Notes: a model not told the origin generated them from the sequence alone. A stretch of DNA of 64,000 nt from Posidonia oceanica (GCA_037176725.1 JAZBRS010000023.1:24175001-24239000), one strand, 5' to 3'; positions 1-11,523 are shown, numbered from the stretch's first letter. Translations and numbers: made by a program.

Positions 1-183
1 AACTATGCTATACTCCTCCTCATCTGAGTAGTAGTCCTCAATGCAGACCAATTCTTCTGCCGGCAGCGGAGAGCTTGGGCATAATGCCTGCTGTGCTGGG
101 GCCTCACTGCTACTTGAATCCAGGATACCTGCACTGGTGAAGTTAGTGAGGTCCTACGGGATAGCCATCCTCTGATCCTTAGG

Positions 184-1290
184 CTACATGCATCTGTCTT
201 TGCTGGACTGTAGGTCATATCCGAGACCTTCAGAATCTCTTCGCTCTGCTGCTCTGATCGGCTCAGCGATTCCCTGGCCGTATCGCCTGAGCGACGTTCC
301 CTTGACATAGCCCCACCTGTGACAAACGTTTTCGACCATCCGAAAGGGGTTGCTGTGAACAGCCAAGGAGTTGACACGTTCAAGATCAGGTATAAAGCTA
401 ACCGGCTCACACCGATTAACTCGATACAAGGCAGCTGAGAGCTTAGGGTCAAAAGGGACAGTATGCGAAGAGATGGGTGCAACTGCCTCGATCCGCTCCT
501 TTTCAAAGTTTTCCACCATTACAACGATAACATCGTCGCCGTGACGAAACTTGATCATGCGGTAGAGGGTCGAGGGGATGACCTGATGCTTGTGTAGCCA
601 AGGGCGCCCAAGCAGGAAGTTAAAGTTAGGCTCCAAGTCAACAATGTAGAATTCCACATCGAACGTGACCGGACCAATGATTAGAGGAATAATCAGAATC
701 CCTAGAGCGTCATGGTGAGTATTGTCAAAAGCTGTCATTCCCTTTATTGCCGGGGTGATATCCTCGGCATTGTATCCGAGCCTGGTTGCAGTGCGCAATG
801 GACAGACATTAAGGCCTGATCCGTTATCAACCAGCGATAGGGGAATGCGAAAGTTTTTGTATTGCACCGTGACAAACAAGGGTTGGTTATGATTAATCCC
901 CGCCGGAGGTAGCTCATCGCTCGTGAAAGAGATGATTTGAGGCTCTGTGATGACGCCAACCATGCCTTCCAGGGCCGCGGGTTCTATAGCTTGGGACACA
1001 TGGGCTGCTTGGAACACTCGGAGAAAAGCCTCACGGTGTTCAGAAGAGGAATGTATAAGGTCCCAAATGGAAATATCGGCTTTAACCCTCCTAAGCTGGG
1101 AGGTAATGTCGGTTTTGTGGTGCGGCTTTCTGGTGATAGGAGGGGATGCTTTGGGGATTGGCTCTACCGGGCTAGGCACAGGGGGTTGGCTTGATGCTGG
1201 GGGTGCTGCGGGTTGGCTAACTGGTAGGGGTGCTACTGGTTGGCTTGCTGGTGGGGGTGCAGCGGGTGCTGGACGGCTGGGCCTTACCAC
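184..1290 (-). pseudogene. pro: E1 protease with G-patch
   Basis: This is a retropepsin-like domain of a Tat polyprotein. In the reading frame a proline/serine-rich N-terminus (about residues 1-55) is followed by the region before the active site. The active-site stretch VDNGSGLNVCPL has Asn where classical retropepsins have Thr, as is common in this lineage. The conserved LLGRPWL block follows at about residues 227-233. Near the C-terminus a GYVKGTSLRRYGQG/GLGYD pair looks like a G-patch. The frame stops at 184, but an acidic linker typical of the protease-RT junction reads in another frame from about 75 to 1, so one indel separates them. The ATG at 1290 is unlikely to be a real start, because this is part of a polyprotein downstream of gag. 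The single protease here contrasts with the two in E2 and E7. Confidence 0.75.
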
Positions 1291-1829
1291 CAGTGCTGCG
1301 GGCTGGTATATCCTCCCCGATCACGTGACTTCTGCGCACGTTTCCGTGGCATAGTTGTAGGGCACGTGATGGGGGTCCCAGGTTAAGTCAATAACTGCAG
1401 GGGCTTGTGCTGCGAGCACAAGAGGGGCTACAGGGGGGTTAGCTGGGCGATAGGGAGAAGGGTGCTGATGCTGGTAGGTTGCTAGAGGCCCTAGCTAAGA
1501 CCTAGCTAATAGGCTGACTGAGGGCCTACCTAAATAGGAGGCTGGGGTTTGGGCCTGCGGTCTAGCTTGGAGGTGTACAGGGGCAGGGGTCTGAGGATGC
1601 ATGGTAGGGCGAGCAGCAGGGCGCCCCGGCCTGGCACGCGGTCGGATCATATGGACTCCCGACTCGGAGCCGGCAATAGCCGCACGATAAAGAGAGAGAG
1701 ACGAAAGGGCTCCGAGACATCATGAATGAGCTCGGAGGGGTTTACCACGAACGTAGCAGGCCTGGAGGGGGAGAGAGAGTAGATTCCTGAGGTCCCCACG
1801 CCTTCCGGATTGGGATGCTCTGGGAGGGG

Positions 1830-2930
1830 CTAGTGGACGATGCTGGGATGAGGGGGTGCTAATGCTTGTGCAGGGGCTGATGCTGATGGAGGAGCAGATG
1901 TGGATGCCTCGTGCGTGTGGATCGTAATCGTTCCCGATACGATCAGGTTCTGAATGGCGTTCCGCAAGGTGAGGCAACTATTCGTCAAGTGCCCTACGAC
2001 TCGATGAAAGTTGCAAAAAAGGTGCGCCTTATGCCAATGCGGAAGTGGATTTGGCAGCAGGTGAGCCTCGGGAAACCTCAAGAATGTCGCAACCTTGGGG
2101 AGGACGACGCTCAACGGCTCCACCAGTGGGGTGAATTGACGCCGCTGTTGCCTTTGTCCCTGGGGCTGCGCTTGCCGGACCGGTGCGGCAGGATACACCG
2201 GTTGGGCAGTGGTAGTGATCTGTGGTGTGGGGGATGCCCTAGGTGCTGGTGCGTATACTACTTGATTCGGGGGAGGCCGAACCGCCAGCTGAACAGGCAT
2301 GGGCGTGAGGTTGACGTAGGCAACAACAGACTTCGATGAGTCCTTCTTCTTAGGCCGGCTGCTAGTGGTACCACTGCTGTTGCTGCTGGTGGTGGCCTGC
2401 TTGGCAAACGTAGAGAGCGCCGGGAAGTTGCCACTCCATAGCAAACTCTCTATGCGGGTGCCAGCCCAAATCAGTGCAGTGAAGGTTGTGACAGGTTGAA
2501 TGCTGAGCAGAGCCCCGACAGCAGGCTGCGTACCCCGGATCACAATCTCGAGGGACTCCTCATCAGAGGATCCGTCTCGAACCTGCGAAGCAAGTGCATA
2601 CCAGCGGCGGACATACTCCCCAAACGGTTCGCTGGGGTTCTGCTTTGTTGTGACTACGTCCGCGTGCTTAGGGACCAGGTCCAGGTTGAAGGAATATTGT
2701 CCTAGGAACGCCTGGCTGAGGTCGTTCCACGTCTTGATGCTGGCCATATCAAGTGAGGTGAACCACTTGAGCGCAGTGCCACTTAGACTTTTCTGGAACA
2801 AGCGGATTAGCAACCTCTCGTTAGCTTGGAGCTGAGCAAGATCTCTGTAGTATGCCTTCAGGTGTGCTATTGGACAGCCTCTACCATTATATTTTTCAAA
2901 GACTGGGATGCGGAACTTCGGTGGGAGCAC
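1830..2930 (-). CDS. gag: E1 Gag core and zinc knuckle
   Basis: This is the retrotransposon Gag capsid region, which forms the virus-like particle in this element class. The open frame is 366 codons. The capsid core occupies about residues 60-130, with ALKWF and the aromatic/Tyr-rich block around FGEYVRRWY. A long Pro/Gln/Ser-rich linker (about residues 185-290) follows. A knuckle of spacing C-x2-H-x4-H-x4-C is encoded at 1974-2015. The same knuckle spacing occurs in E2 and E7. The N-terminal part continues upstream, in broken frames, to about 4118. The family assignment rests on the capsid core and knuckle. The start codon is not determinable. Confidence 0.75.
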   Translation of the reverse strand: MLPPKFRIPVFEKYNGRGCPIAHLKAYYRDLAQLQANERLLIRLFQKSLSGTALKWFTSLDMASIKTWNDLSQAFLGQYSFNLDLVPKHADVVTTKQNPSEPFGEYVRRWYALASQVRDGSSDEESLEIVIRGTQPAVGALLSIQPVTTFTALIWAGTRIESLLWSGNFPALSTFAKQATTSSNSSGTTSSRPKKKDSSKSVVAYVNLTPMPVQLAVRPPPNQVVYAPAPRASPTPQITTTAQPVYPAAPVRQAQPQGQRQQRRQFTPLVEPLSVVLPKVATFLRFPEAHLLPNPLPHWHKAHLFCNFHRVVGHLTNSCLTLRNAIQNLIVSGTITIHTHEASTSAPPSASAPAQALAPPHPSIVH

Positions 2931-2984
2931 TGCCTCTGGGAAGTAACAGAGGTCCCGGAACTGGTAAGACTGGTGGTCTGTACC

Positions 2985-4118
2985 CTACACTTGTCGAAGC
3001 ACTTTCTCCAGAATGGTGAACCTGTCGTCGTTAGATTCTAGAGCTGTTACCAAAGGAGGTGGTACAGCAGGGGCAAGGGCCACATACGTCGCATAGGACG
3101 TACCAAGGTGCTCCTTTGGGTCTACCATCACATTGCCTGGTGGAGCGACGGGATGGGCGACGTATCCGTGCAGGTGTGTTGTGTGCTGGCATGTATGTAG
3201 GGGTAGGGTATTGCTGATGCAGGGGATATGAATAATTAGCATGCTGAGTGATAGGTGATGCAGAGTGCTGGAGCATCAGCTGCTGCACCGGCACAGTGCC
3301 ATGCTACGGGCCAGAGGGATACTGCGCTCCGACCAATCCCAAGGACTGGCCACCAGGTGCCAGAGGAGGATTCTATGTAGGGTGTTATGCATATGCAGGA
3401 GGCAGAAGCTGAGCCCCCATCGCTTGAGCAGTGAGTAGTTGAGGCGGTGGTCTGGGCGGGGGAGCAGAAGGGAATGCCTACGATGCGAGAGCAGGTCGCA
3501 GCGAAGCCTCGGGAGCGATAGGAGTGAATGAAGGGCGAAGAGATAGAGCCATGCCCTGTAGTCTCTGGGCAGTCTCCATCAGCTGCTGATACTGCATCTC
3601 AAGGGACCCGTCAGTAGGTATGCTGAGTTGCAGATTCGGCGGGGGAGCAGAATCAAGCGGTTGGGACACAGATTGTCCATGAGTCGGAGGTTCTAAGGCG
3701 AGATTCGCCACAGCAGGGTGGGTGTCAAAAGTGACATTACCCTGGGAAGGAGGAGTCAGTGGTATCTCCAGAGCACGAGCGGTGGTTACCAAGACAGTCT
3801 CGGCAACCAGGTCCAGCGGAGCCTGCCACTGCCCCACAGAATAGGGGGAGGCAGCTGTACCAGGGAAGGAGATGCTGGCACAGAGGGAGTCAATGCGGGA
3901 GCCGAAGGGACCGAAAGAGGGGCCACCTCCGGGGCAACAGGGACCTGGGAGTCACCAACAAACTGGGCCATCGTTGACCGAGAACGGGTGATCACAGGGC
4001 TACGAGAGGGGGCAAGAGGGCGAAACCTAGGAGGAGCTATATTCGCTAAGGCAAAGTAGCTCGGAAGGGGATGATCGGAAGCAGGGGTCGCAACAGGGGC
4101 GTCAGTAAGAGAAGGCAC
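2985..4118 (-). pseudogene. gag: E1 Gag N-terminal region, frame-broken
   Basis: Three minus-strand frames (4118-3786, 3837-3478, 3294-2985) overlap or abut and together make a Pro/Ala/Ser-rich N-terminal Gag. They contain a conserved block around MQYQQLMETAQRLQGMALS. A diverged homologue of the same block is found in E5 (42281-42685), which supports the reading. The frame changes between the three pieces mean it is not intact. The likely Gag start lies near 4118, just inside the E2 insertion point, so E2 landed at or just upstream of the E1 gag start. Confidence 0.6.
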
Positions 4119-4153
4119 TCAAGCTCCAGCTAAGGAACTCGCTGACTGACCTT

Positions 4154-4158
4154 TGCGC
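4154..4158. repeat. Left target-site duplication of E2 (TGCGC)
   Basis: TGCGC directly precedes the TGTAGATATCC start of E2 and recurs at 32457-32461 directly after its last base. Both copies sit in E1 leader/gag-start sequence. This gives the element ends to the base. Confidence 0.92.
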
Positions 4159-5699
4159 TGTAGATATCCTATTTTCGCATTTCTGAGAGTTCTTTTGAGG
4201 GTAGAAACCTTGAGACGCCCCAAATCTCGTGCCTAAGTTTGATAACACATCTTCCAGATATTCCTTAACTTCTTTAAAGCATCACTTTATCCTACCTAGG
4301 CTCAGGTTGTTGGCTGTGGCATAGCTAACTCACTCGGGCTCGTAACAAGTCCGAGTACCCTAGGTATCCTTCACTTCTACTCAGATTTAAAATTAGATTT
4401 GAGTTAACAGAGATGCTTCCTTGATTTCATAAACTATCTGTAGTTTACCAGTCTTCTATCTTGTTTCCTCTAGCAAAAACCTGGGAAACGAGCTAGAAAT
4501 GACCTAAGCTTGGCAGTAGCCACTTGGGGAGGCGACTCATATAGTTGCCACCTAAAACGGCGACTAGGCCCATTGCCCATTGCCCAGCCGACTTCTATAG
4601 AAGCCATCTGAGGAGGCGGCTCAGGCAAAAGCCATTTAAGGAGGCGACCCATGTAGACGTCACCTGGAAAGGCGACTGGGCGATCGTGGGTAGCGGTTGC
4701 TCCCCACTATCCCCTCAACCCTCAGACGCCATCTCATCAGGCGGCTGAGCGGTTGTGGAACCACCTCGGTCTTCCCACGATCCTTGACCATCAAGCGTCA
4801 CTCCATGCGGCGACTAGCAATCGTGGCTCCTTTCGAACAGCTTTTCCGCAGTTATTTCCCACTCACCCCTTGACCGTTAGGCGCCATCTCACATGACGAC
4901 TAACAGTCGTGGCCTCGTTCCCGCATCGTCCCACACTTTGACTGAGCGATTGCTAGGTTTAGGCGCCACCCCAACTGGTGACTCACCCTATCTGCCATTT
5001 TTCTAGAATTTTTTGAACTCCAACCGTCCCCACACCCATAGAGTCTATAAATAGACCCCCTAGGCTAGTGGTTTGAGGGTCAGAATTTTTGAGAGAGAAA
5101 TCCCCCTAGAGAGGAATTTCCAAAAGAGACAGAGCCCTGTCAGTTGTGAGCCACCTTCAGAGAGCTAGATTTCCAATCCATAAACTCTATCTCCTCTCCC
5201 CAATAGGCTACCAACCTGTGCTTCTACCTCTGATCTCGGAAATCCTCAGCTACGCTGGAGCTCCGACCGTGCTTCCTTCTAACCTCATTGCACACAGCAT
5301 AAGGGTGAAAGGGAGTATCTTCCTCCAATCTAATTTCTTATTGCATCTCTTTACATTCCTTAGCATAGGACCGTAGCATATGCATACGGGGAACAACCCT
5401 GGGTCAGTATTTGTTTTTTTTAGTTATGTCGTTTCATTCATTTCTGTTACTGACTACTACACTTAAGCTAATTTAAATCTATGTTGTTTTGTTTTGAAGG
5501 AAAGGAAGGAATTCACATAGCACGAGGAAGCCGCTAGACGACATCCTGCCGTCAATCTAGTGGTCCAAGGACCCGCATCATCATAATCTCCCCCCAGGTG
5601 TCTTGTCTGCCTAAAGGCGAGTGGTTATCACAACAAAAACTGTCGACGTCGTGGAAGCGCTGACATCTTCTTAAACACCCCCCAAATTCCGTATCTACA
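4159..5699 (+). repeat. E2 5' LTR
   Basis: It runs from TGTAGATATCC to ATCTACA, 1541 bp, the same length as the 3' copy at 30916-32456. From about 4510 to 4970 it holds a run of short hairpin units built on GTTGCC or GTCGCC paired with GGCGACT. A TATAAATA box lies at 5046-5053, so transcription should start around 5075-5090. Confidence 0.93.
5046..5053 (+). promoter_or_regulatory. TATA box of E2 5' LTR
   Basis: TATAAATA lies in a short GC-moderate context and is conserved in the 3' LTR (31803-31810) and the E7 LTR (55323-55330). It is the best core-promoter candidate in the LTR. Confidence 0.7.
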
Positions 5700-5705
5700 G
5701 AAAAG

Positions 5706-5723
5706 TGGCGATCATGGTGGGAC
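5706..5723 (+). other. E2 primer binding site
   Basis: TGGCGATCATGGTGGGAC begins six bases after the LTR end. E7 has the same site with one change (55967-55984). The TGG start fits pairing with a tRNA CCA end. I have not identified the tRNA. It differs from the E1-family PBS after TGGCGA. Confidence 0.75.
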
Positions 5724-7094
5724 TCGGCTTTAGCCAACCCCCGTGCTATGTGAGTCAGTTCCTCCCTTTCTTTCCATCATTCTCATAGATTTAGGAGTAG
5801 TTTTTTTTCAGGATCGGGTAATCGTACGCTTAGGTTTTCACGATACCCCGAACCTTCTCTCGTTTTTTCTCTCCTTCTGTTTCTAACATCAGTAAAATCC
5901 CAAGCTCCAACAGCTAGGACCATTTTACTGAGTTCAGAACACTATGCTGTGAGCCGCCACTCCTAGTAGCGCCTGTCATAGCCGCTGTTCTAGAGGGCGA
6001 CTGACAGAGACACCATTTAAAAAGGCACCTCACCCAGTCCGTTTTTTACTGCAGACTCTTTGTTTTTTCCTGTATCCTGTGTTGTGTTTTTCGATCTGCA
6101 GTAACACTAAAAGAAAAAAAAATTAAAAACAACTCTCCATGTCCACTGTATTTTAGTTTTTTAACAGTTTTTAGCTTTGCTTGTGTCCACCCTTAAGGTG
6201 GAAACTAATTGTTTAGTATTAAAGTGGAAGTCCCTTGAGGAAGTGTTCCTCTAGCTAAAACAGTTAACCTGAGCGAACCCGGGCCAGTGCAAGTTGCTCT
6301 CCCATACTCAGTGTTAGCTGCAATAGTTAGATCAAGATCTCAAGGTGTCCCAAGTGTTGTTGTTGGCTTCTCTCTCTCCCTGAGCCAATAGTGAAACTTG
6401 GTAGATACTTTACACTTTTGTGTTTGTTTATTGCTTTATAGTTTGTTAAGTGCCGAGCCTAAGGACAGAATCCTAGGTGGAGGGTCCCACTTTAAAGAGA
6501 CAAGCCCCCCATCTAGGCCCCTCTTGGTGGACCCTAGCGAAGGTCAAGGAGGAGTACCTTAAAGCCAACCAATCCCAGTTACTTGTGACCCACGTAGGTT
6601 TAATTAATCAATCCATTAATTAAACACTTAAACAAGTAAAAGCAACGCATTGTTTGAAACCTGCTCTCATTTTCTTTCTTGACTGTTGCGTGGTTTGTCC
6701 AAGACAGACCTGGTTTGCTGACTGAACAAGGGGCACAGCTGCCAGTTCAGGAGGCGCCTTGTTGAGCTGTCGATGAAATCGACGACTTGTCCAGGCGACT
6801 ATCGGGGACTTACGTTTCAGTGCATTGCTTGCAGGGATTATGCACATTACTGATCATAGGGCTATAAGCACAGACTGTTTCAATTTCTGTTAATTTTTAA
6901 ATTCCACCGAGTTAGTATTAATTAGTGTTCCTTAAGTTTGTAATTTCTTTTTTTTATCTTCTGTAATAGTCTAGAAAAGCAAAAGAAAAAAAAAGAAACA
7001 AAAAGAAAAGACAAAAGCAAAAAAAAGAAAAAAAAAGAAAAAAGAAAAAAAGAAAAAGAAAAAGATAAAAAGAAAGTACAAAGAGAAAAGAACA
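5724..7094 (+). other. E2 untranslated leader
   Basis: This is about 1.37 kb between PBS and gag with no convincing ORF. It holds GGCGACT/GCC hairpin-like stretches at about 5950-6030 and 6730-6810. It also has a conserved passage (about 6190-6560) that recurs closely in the E7 leader, and an almost pure A/G tract at its 3' end. Confidence 0.75.
6973..7094 (+). repeat. Polypurine tract immediately before gag
   Basis: About 120 bases of almost only A and G lie directly before the gag ATG. E7 has the same kind of tract in the same place (57258-57353), although the bases are not conserved one by one. It might act as an internal plus-strand primer or a translation feature, but neither is shown. 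Confidence 0.8.
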
Positions 7095-8998
7095 ATGGAG
7101 CACATGAGCATTACCTCTACCTCCATGGCACAACAAGGCCCAAGCCCGGATGGGTCTTTCTTCAGAGGCTCAACCTCACAGACGGAAGGGCCAGGAACCC
7201 CGGCTTCTCACGAGCTGCTGGCCAGCGAAAATTCCCACACACCTCCATCCCCTTCGATTACCACACTAATGCAAATGAAGGAGGGGAGGCGGATCAATCT
7301 CGAGCAATGAACATCCCGCCCGAGTTCACACGTCCCAAGGCAATCTCTAACGTTGTGCCTTCCATTGTGACTACTTCCTACCCGACTGAGGAGGAGACCT
7401 ACGAGGTCCGGCAATCCTTGGCTCAACAACAACAACATTTCACGCACACAAGCCCACAAACCTCCACCCTCCAAGAACACCACAACCACTTATTCCATAC
7501 GCCAGTCTACACACACGCCACACCTAACCCTGCCTTCCCTAACCAAGGCCCCTATCCACCATACCACACGACGCCCACCTACCCTTATATCCACCCAACT
7601 CCACCATACGCAACCCCATACCTGCCACAACCTCCCACTAACACACCATACTATCCCACTCCACCTCCACCATCATTCATCCATCCACAACAACCTCCCA
7701 TTAACACACCTTACTACCCTACACGACCCCAATCATCATTCTTCCATCCACAACATAACCCATCACTACCGCCATTCCCACAGACACACCAGCACCCGAG
7801 CCAGGGGCATTACGCCGCACTAGGGACTGATCTTAAGAGGATGATTGCCGAAGCACTAACGGAGGCCGGTGTCACTTCCAAGATGCCCATCGGCTACGAC
7901 ATCTCCAAGTTCCCTTACTTTGCCCTTCCCCTAGGGTTTAAAATGTCAAAAATGAGGAGATATAACGGTATAGAGGATCCCAGGAACCACATAGCTGCCT
8001 TCACTATGGATACTCTGCCATACCGTTATGACGCCGGGTTCACTGCATACCTCTTCTTCAAGACACTTGAGTGAGAAGCCTTAAAGTGGTTTGACACCCT
8101 GACTTCCTATGATCTCCAGGATTTTAGGATAATTGAGGAGAAATTTCTAAATCAATACAGTCACCGGGTGCCACACAAACCCACTGCAGGCGACCTCACA
8201 GCTGAGAGGATGAGGTCGAATGAGGACTTCGTCACCTTCGCTAGCTGGTGGAGGGACATGGCCTCTAGATCAGAGTGCTACATACCTGAAGGCTAAGTCG
8301 TGGAAATAATCACAAGAAATACCACGGGAGCACTCAGAGCTAGACTGTTGGTAGGTGACTTCCACACCTATCCACAGTTATATGAGCGGGTCGCCAAGGT
8401 GATGCAGAACAGAGAAGAGCTGCCATTCTTACAGCTCGAAGCAAAAAGTCGGAAGAAGACTGCGGGACATACAATAGAAGGTGTCACTGGCAACATGGCA
8501 CAACTAACCACGCAGCATCAAAGGGGATGGTAAGGGCAACCCTTCCAGCAGCCTCAATATCAAGCGGAACAACAGAGGCAGCCATTCCAACAGTTCGAAC
8601 CCCAGCACCCTAATCCCCCGGTAAATGCCCAACAGGGGTAGAACAACGGTCAATACAAAGCACCACCGCAAGGACAGAGGGACTACCACAATATTCCTCC
8701 TCCACAGGCACCTAGAGGACCAAGGAGACAAAGCTACCCACCACTTCCAGAGATGATCCTTGACATCTTCAGGATACTGATCGAAAGTGGGGACTTACAA
8801 CTATCAGTGCCAAAGCCAAATGCTCCCAACGCAAACATGACCAAGTACTGTGCATACCACCAGAAAAACGGGCACACACTTGAAGAATGTTATGTGTTAA
8901 CAGATCGAATATATGATCTAAATGATAAGGGAGAAATAATGTGGTCGGTCCTCAAAGACAGATTAAAAGAAGCCAGGACGGGGCAACACAAGTTGTAG
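7095..8998 (+). pseudogene. gag: E2 Gag, several stops
   Basis: This is the capsid polyprotein of E2. From about 7307 onward the reading frame is constant (shared by the pieces 7307-8074, 8300-8533 and 8753-8998) but is interrupted by stops at 8072, 8294, 8531, about 8639 and 8996. A Pro/Tyr/His-rich N-terminus (about 7440-7800) is followed by the capsid core with EALKWFDTLTSYDL and FLNQYSH. A Gln-rich linker and the knuckle CAYHQKNGHTLEEC (C-x2-H-x4-H-x4-C) come next. The ATG at 7095 is in a different frame, so the N-terminal junction is broken or uncertain. E7 carries the same protein with fewer stops. Confidence 0.8.
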
Positions 8999-9028
8999 AT
9001 ACACCAGAACCCTCTGCCTAATCACCCG

Positions 9029-9952
9029 GTGGCGCACCTGGAAACAGAAGGCAGTCCACCTGAGGCCGAGACCATCACCATGGGCCTAATTGAATCAGAA
9101 CCAGAGCCGGCTTCCTCCATTGCGGAAAGCAATGACGTCAAGGTGTGCTCTGAACAGGGATCCATAGAATGGGAATTCCCAATAGAGGCAACACAAGATG
9201 AAGAAGGCGAGGAGGATGACCTCGAGCTCCTCAGGTGCTTCAATTTCCTCCCAGGAGAAGGCCAATCCCAAGAACAAAATGGCGAGACAGATCCCTTCGA
9301 GCTAGCCCGGAAAATTATCAAGGAATATGAGTGGAGAAATATAGTCTTCAAGGACTCAGAACTACCCACTCCGGAGAAACAGCTTTGGCCTTTGGTGATC
9401 ACCGTAGAGGTCAACGGTTACCTCCTCCCTGGCATACTTGTGGACACAGGGGCTAGTCGCAGTGCGTGCTCTCTGAACACACTCGACTACCTGGACGTCG
9501 AAGAAGAAGATATCACCAGGGAGAGGATCTTCTGCAAGGGCTTTGATAATAGCCAGACAGAGGTGATAGGGACAGTTAAGCTGGCAATTACCATCGGCCC
9601 CCTCACCAGCACTACCAAGGTCATGGTAGTAGAATGCGAACTAGCAGAACCATTGATCCTGGGGAAAACTTGGCTAGTGGAAATATGTGCAGTTGCGTCC
9701 CCGACGCACCAGCTATTAAAGTTCAAGTTCCAAGGTGAGATGATCACCATCCAGGCAGACCATGAAACGACCCTGGAAATGATCTGGGGACCCTATCTGG
9801 CGGGATTCCACATGGGAGATCCAGCACCAAATGGCACAGCAGCTGGACCGATGACGGGGACGATGAAGCCCCAAGCAACCAAGGATTCCAGTAGCTCACT
9901 AATGATCAAGCAGCTCAAGGGTATACCCAGATCCAGAGGCCCGCCTTGTTGA
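9029..9952 (+). CDS. pro: E2 first retropepsin (PR1)
   Basis: An aspartic protease-like domain in the gag frame follows the knuckle. An acidic stretch (about residues 40-85) leads to the active site ILVDTGAS (catalytic Asp codon 9443-9445, residue 139). A flap-like glycine region and the second conserved block EPLILGKTWL follow. The frame runs on through a linker to a stop at 9950-9952. What is unusual is that a second complete retropepsin starts about 500 bases later. PR1 might be a duplicated protease or a structural, non-proteolytic copy. Both Asp and the DTG motif are kept, so it looks able to be catalytic in principle. Confidence 0.75.
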   Translation: MAHLETEGSPPEAETITMGLIESEPEPASSIAESNDVKVCSEQGSIEWEFPIEATQDEEGEEDDLELLRCFNFLPGEGQSQEQNGETDPFELARKIIKEYEWRNIVFKDSELPTPEKQLWPLVITVEVNGYLLPGILVDTGASRSACSLNTLDYLDVEEEDITRERIFCKGFDNSQTEVIGTVKLAITIGPLTSTTKVMVVECELAEPLILGKTWLVEICAVASPTHQLLKFKFQGEMITIQADHETTLEMIWGPYLAGFHMGDPAPNGTAAGPMTGTMKPQATKDSSSSLMIKQLKGIPRSRGPPC

Positions 9953-10395
9953 GCTCATCTTAGCTGCCCATAAACCAGGGGCAGTCTCCTTCTCAGGAAG
10001 CCTCTGTCTCTGCTCAAGTCCGGCCACGCCAAGGGAGAACACAACCAGGCTCAGCAGGCCCCCATCACAAGAACCGGGCGGATCTCCAACCAAGTCGCAC
10101 CGCCTCCGCCTGATGCAGAACAAGCCACTTCCCTGCCTCAAGCAGAGTTCCACATACCCCGGAGGGTAGAAGGCACCTTCGACGTCCTGGAGCAGCTCAG
10201 AAAGACACAAGCAAAGATCTCCATCTACGAGCTGATCAGAGCCTCGGAGAAGCACCAGGATATCCTGATGGAGGTATTGAAGAAAGCCCAGGTACCGGAG
10301 GACATGCCCGTTGAAGCTCTGGCCACCATCGCCGCTGCTGTGTTCATGGAGCCTACAGTTATCTTCACTGACTCCGAATTAGCTCCTCCTGAGAG

Positions 10396-11523
10396 GTGGA
10401 CTTTACCTTTAAGTGTTACTATTGTAATAAACAGTTAAAACTTTCTGGTGTGCTTGTCGATACCGGGGCAACTTTAAACGTATGCTCCCTAGAAACGCTG
10501 CAGTTAGTTAGGCTAACAGAATCTCAATTATGCCCAGCAGCCTTAACTGTATCAGGGTATGACAACAACAAAAAAGCAGCCTTGGGAAAGATCACTATCC
10601 AAGTTACCATTGGCCCCCTCCAAATGGAAACAGAACTGATAATAGTCGATGCCCCAATCTCGTATCGGCTCATCTTAGGGCGTCAATGGATCGAAGAAAT
10701 CAAGGCAGTCACCTCCCCGCGCCACCAATGCGTGAAGTTCCCTTACCAAGGGAAGATCATCAAAATACGGGGAGACGAGCCAGTGGAAGCTGAAGCCCAC
10801 CTGGTAACAGTCCCGACTACCACGCCGGCACCATTGATCAAGGACTCAACTGCCAATACCATAAACAATGTCGAAAAGGTCTTTGCTCCCAAGAGTATTG
10901 ATATAAATCAATATGATTACCCCAACCACATGAAAAGGCCTTGGGAGATCCTCCTCAAGATAGGATACACCCTGGGGAAAGGACTTGGTTGCCAGGAACA
11001 AGGAATGAGGGACGCACTTGAAACACCTGAGGAGCGCAGTCGTACCGGGCTAGGGTACCTTGGGCAACCAGATCCAAGCAAACCTCTAGCATGGTCACTT
11101 GCCAACCACTTCATGTCAGTCGGGCTACAAGTGCACGACAAGCAAGTGTCAGACACAGTTCCCGACTTCCCAGCAACAACAATAGCTGCAAGAGCCCCTA
11201 AGCCCGTCATCCTCGGCACTCTTACAGATCCCGAGACAGCACTAACTCCTTCTCCCTGCTTAGAAGAAGTTCCAACCATCCTCAACGCTTCGACGAAGCC
11301 CGAGGAAGAAGCATCAACCTCCTGCACAGAAGAGGTCCCTACTGCTCTCCCCACATCCCCAGAAGCTCCTTTGCCTTCGGACATCCAAGCAAGCGATTCC
11401 TTTGGAACCTCCACTGAAGGCGCTGAAGCAGAGGACTCCGACCCTGTCTGCGAGCTCACCTGCCTCTTCAACAATCTACGACCTTGTCCCTCGAAGCAAG
11501 AAGGGACCAAGGCCACAGATTAA
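10396..11523 (+). CDS. pro: E2 second retropepsin (PR2) with G-patch
   Basis: This is the usual Tat protease position, before RT. Its upstream part (about 10140-10395) reads in a neighbouring frame and resembles the conserved segment that precedes proteases of this lineage. The active site is VLVDTGATLNVCSL (Asp codon 10459-10461). The C-terminal protease block is YRLILGRQWI. A G-patch (GKGLG ... RTGLGYLG) lies at about 10975-11065. A Ser/Thr/Pro/Glu-rich tail leads to the stop at 11521-11523, inside a 159-bp tandem duplication. The frame differs from PR1, whereas in E7 gag, PR1 and PR2 share one frame, so an indel lies in the E2 spacer 9953-10395. Confidence 0.8.
   Translation: MDFTFKCYYCNKQLKLSGVLVDTGATLNVCSLETLQLVRLTESQLCPAALTVSGYDNNKKAALGKITIQVTIGPLQMETELIIVDAPISYRLILGRQWIEEIKAVTSPRHQCVKFPYQGKIIKIRGDEPVEAEAHLVTVPTTTPAPLIKDSTANTINNVEKVFAPKSIDINQYDYPNHMKRPWEILLKIGYTLGKGLGCQEQGMRDALETPEERSRTGLGYLGQPDPSKPLAWSLANHFMSVGLQVHDKQVSDTVPDFPATTIAARAPKPVILGTLTDPETALTPSPCLEEVPTILNASTKPEEEASTSCTEEVPTALPTSPEAPLPSDIQASDSFGTSTEGAEAEDSDPVCELTCLFNNLRPCPSKQEGTKATD

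Noticed and set aside
3..506. 167-codon minus-strand ORF
   Set aside because: Mostly a shadow of the E1 protease in another frame. Only its last bases overlap the true linker, which reads in yet another frame.
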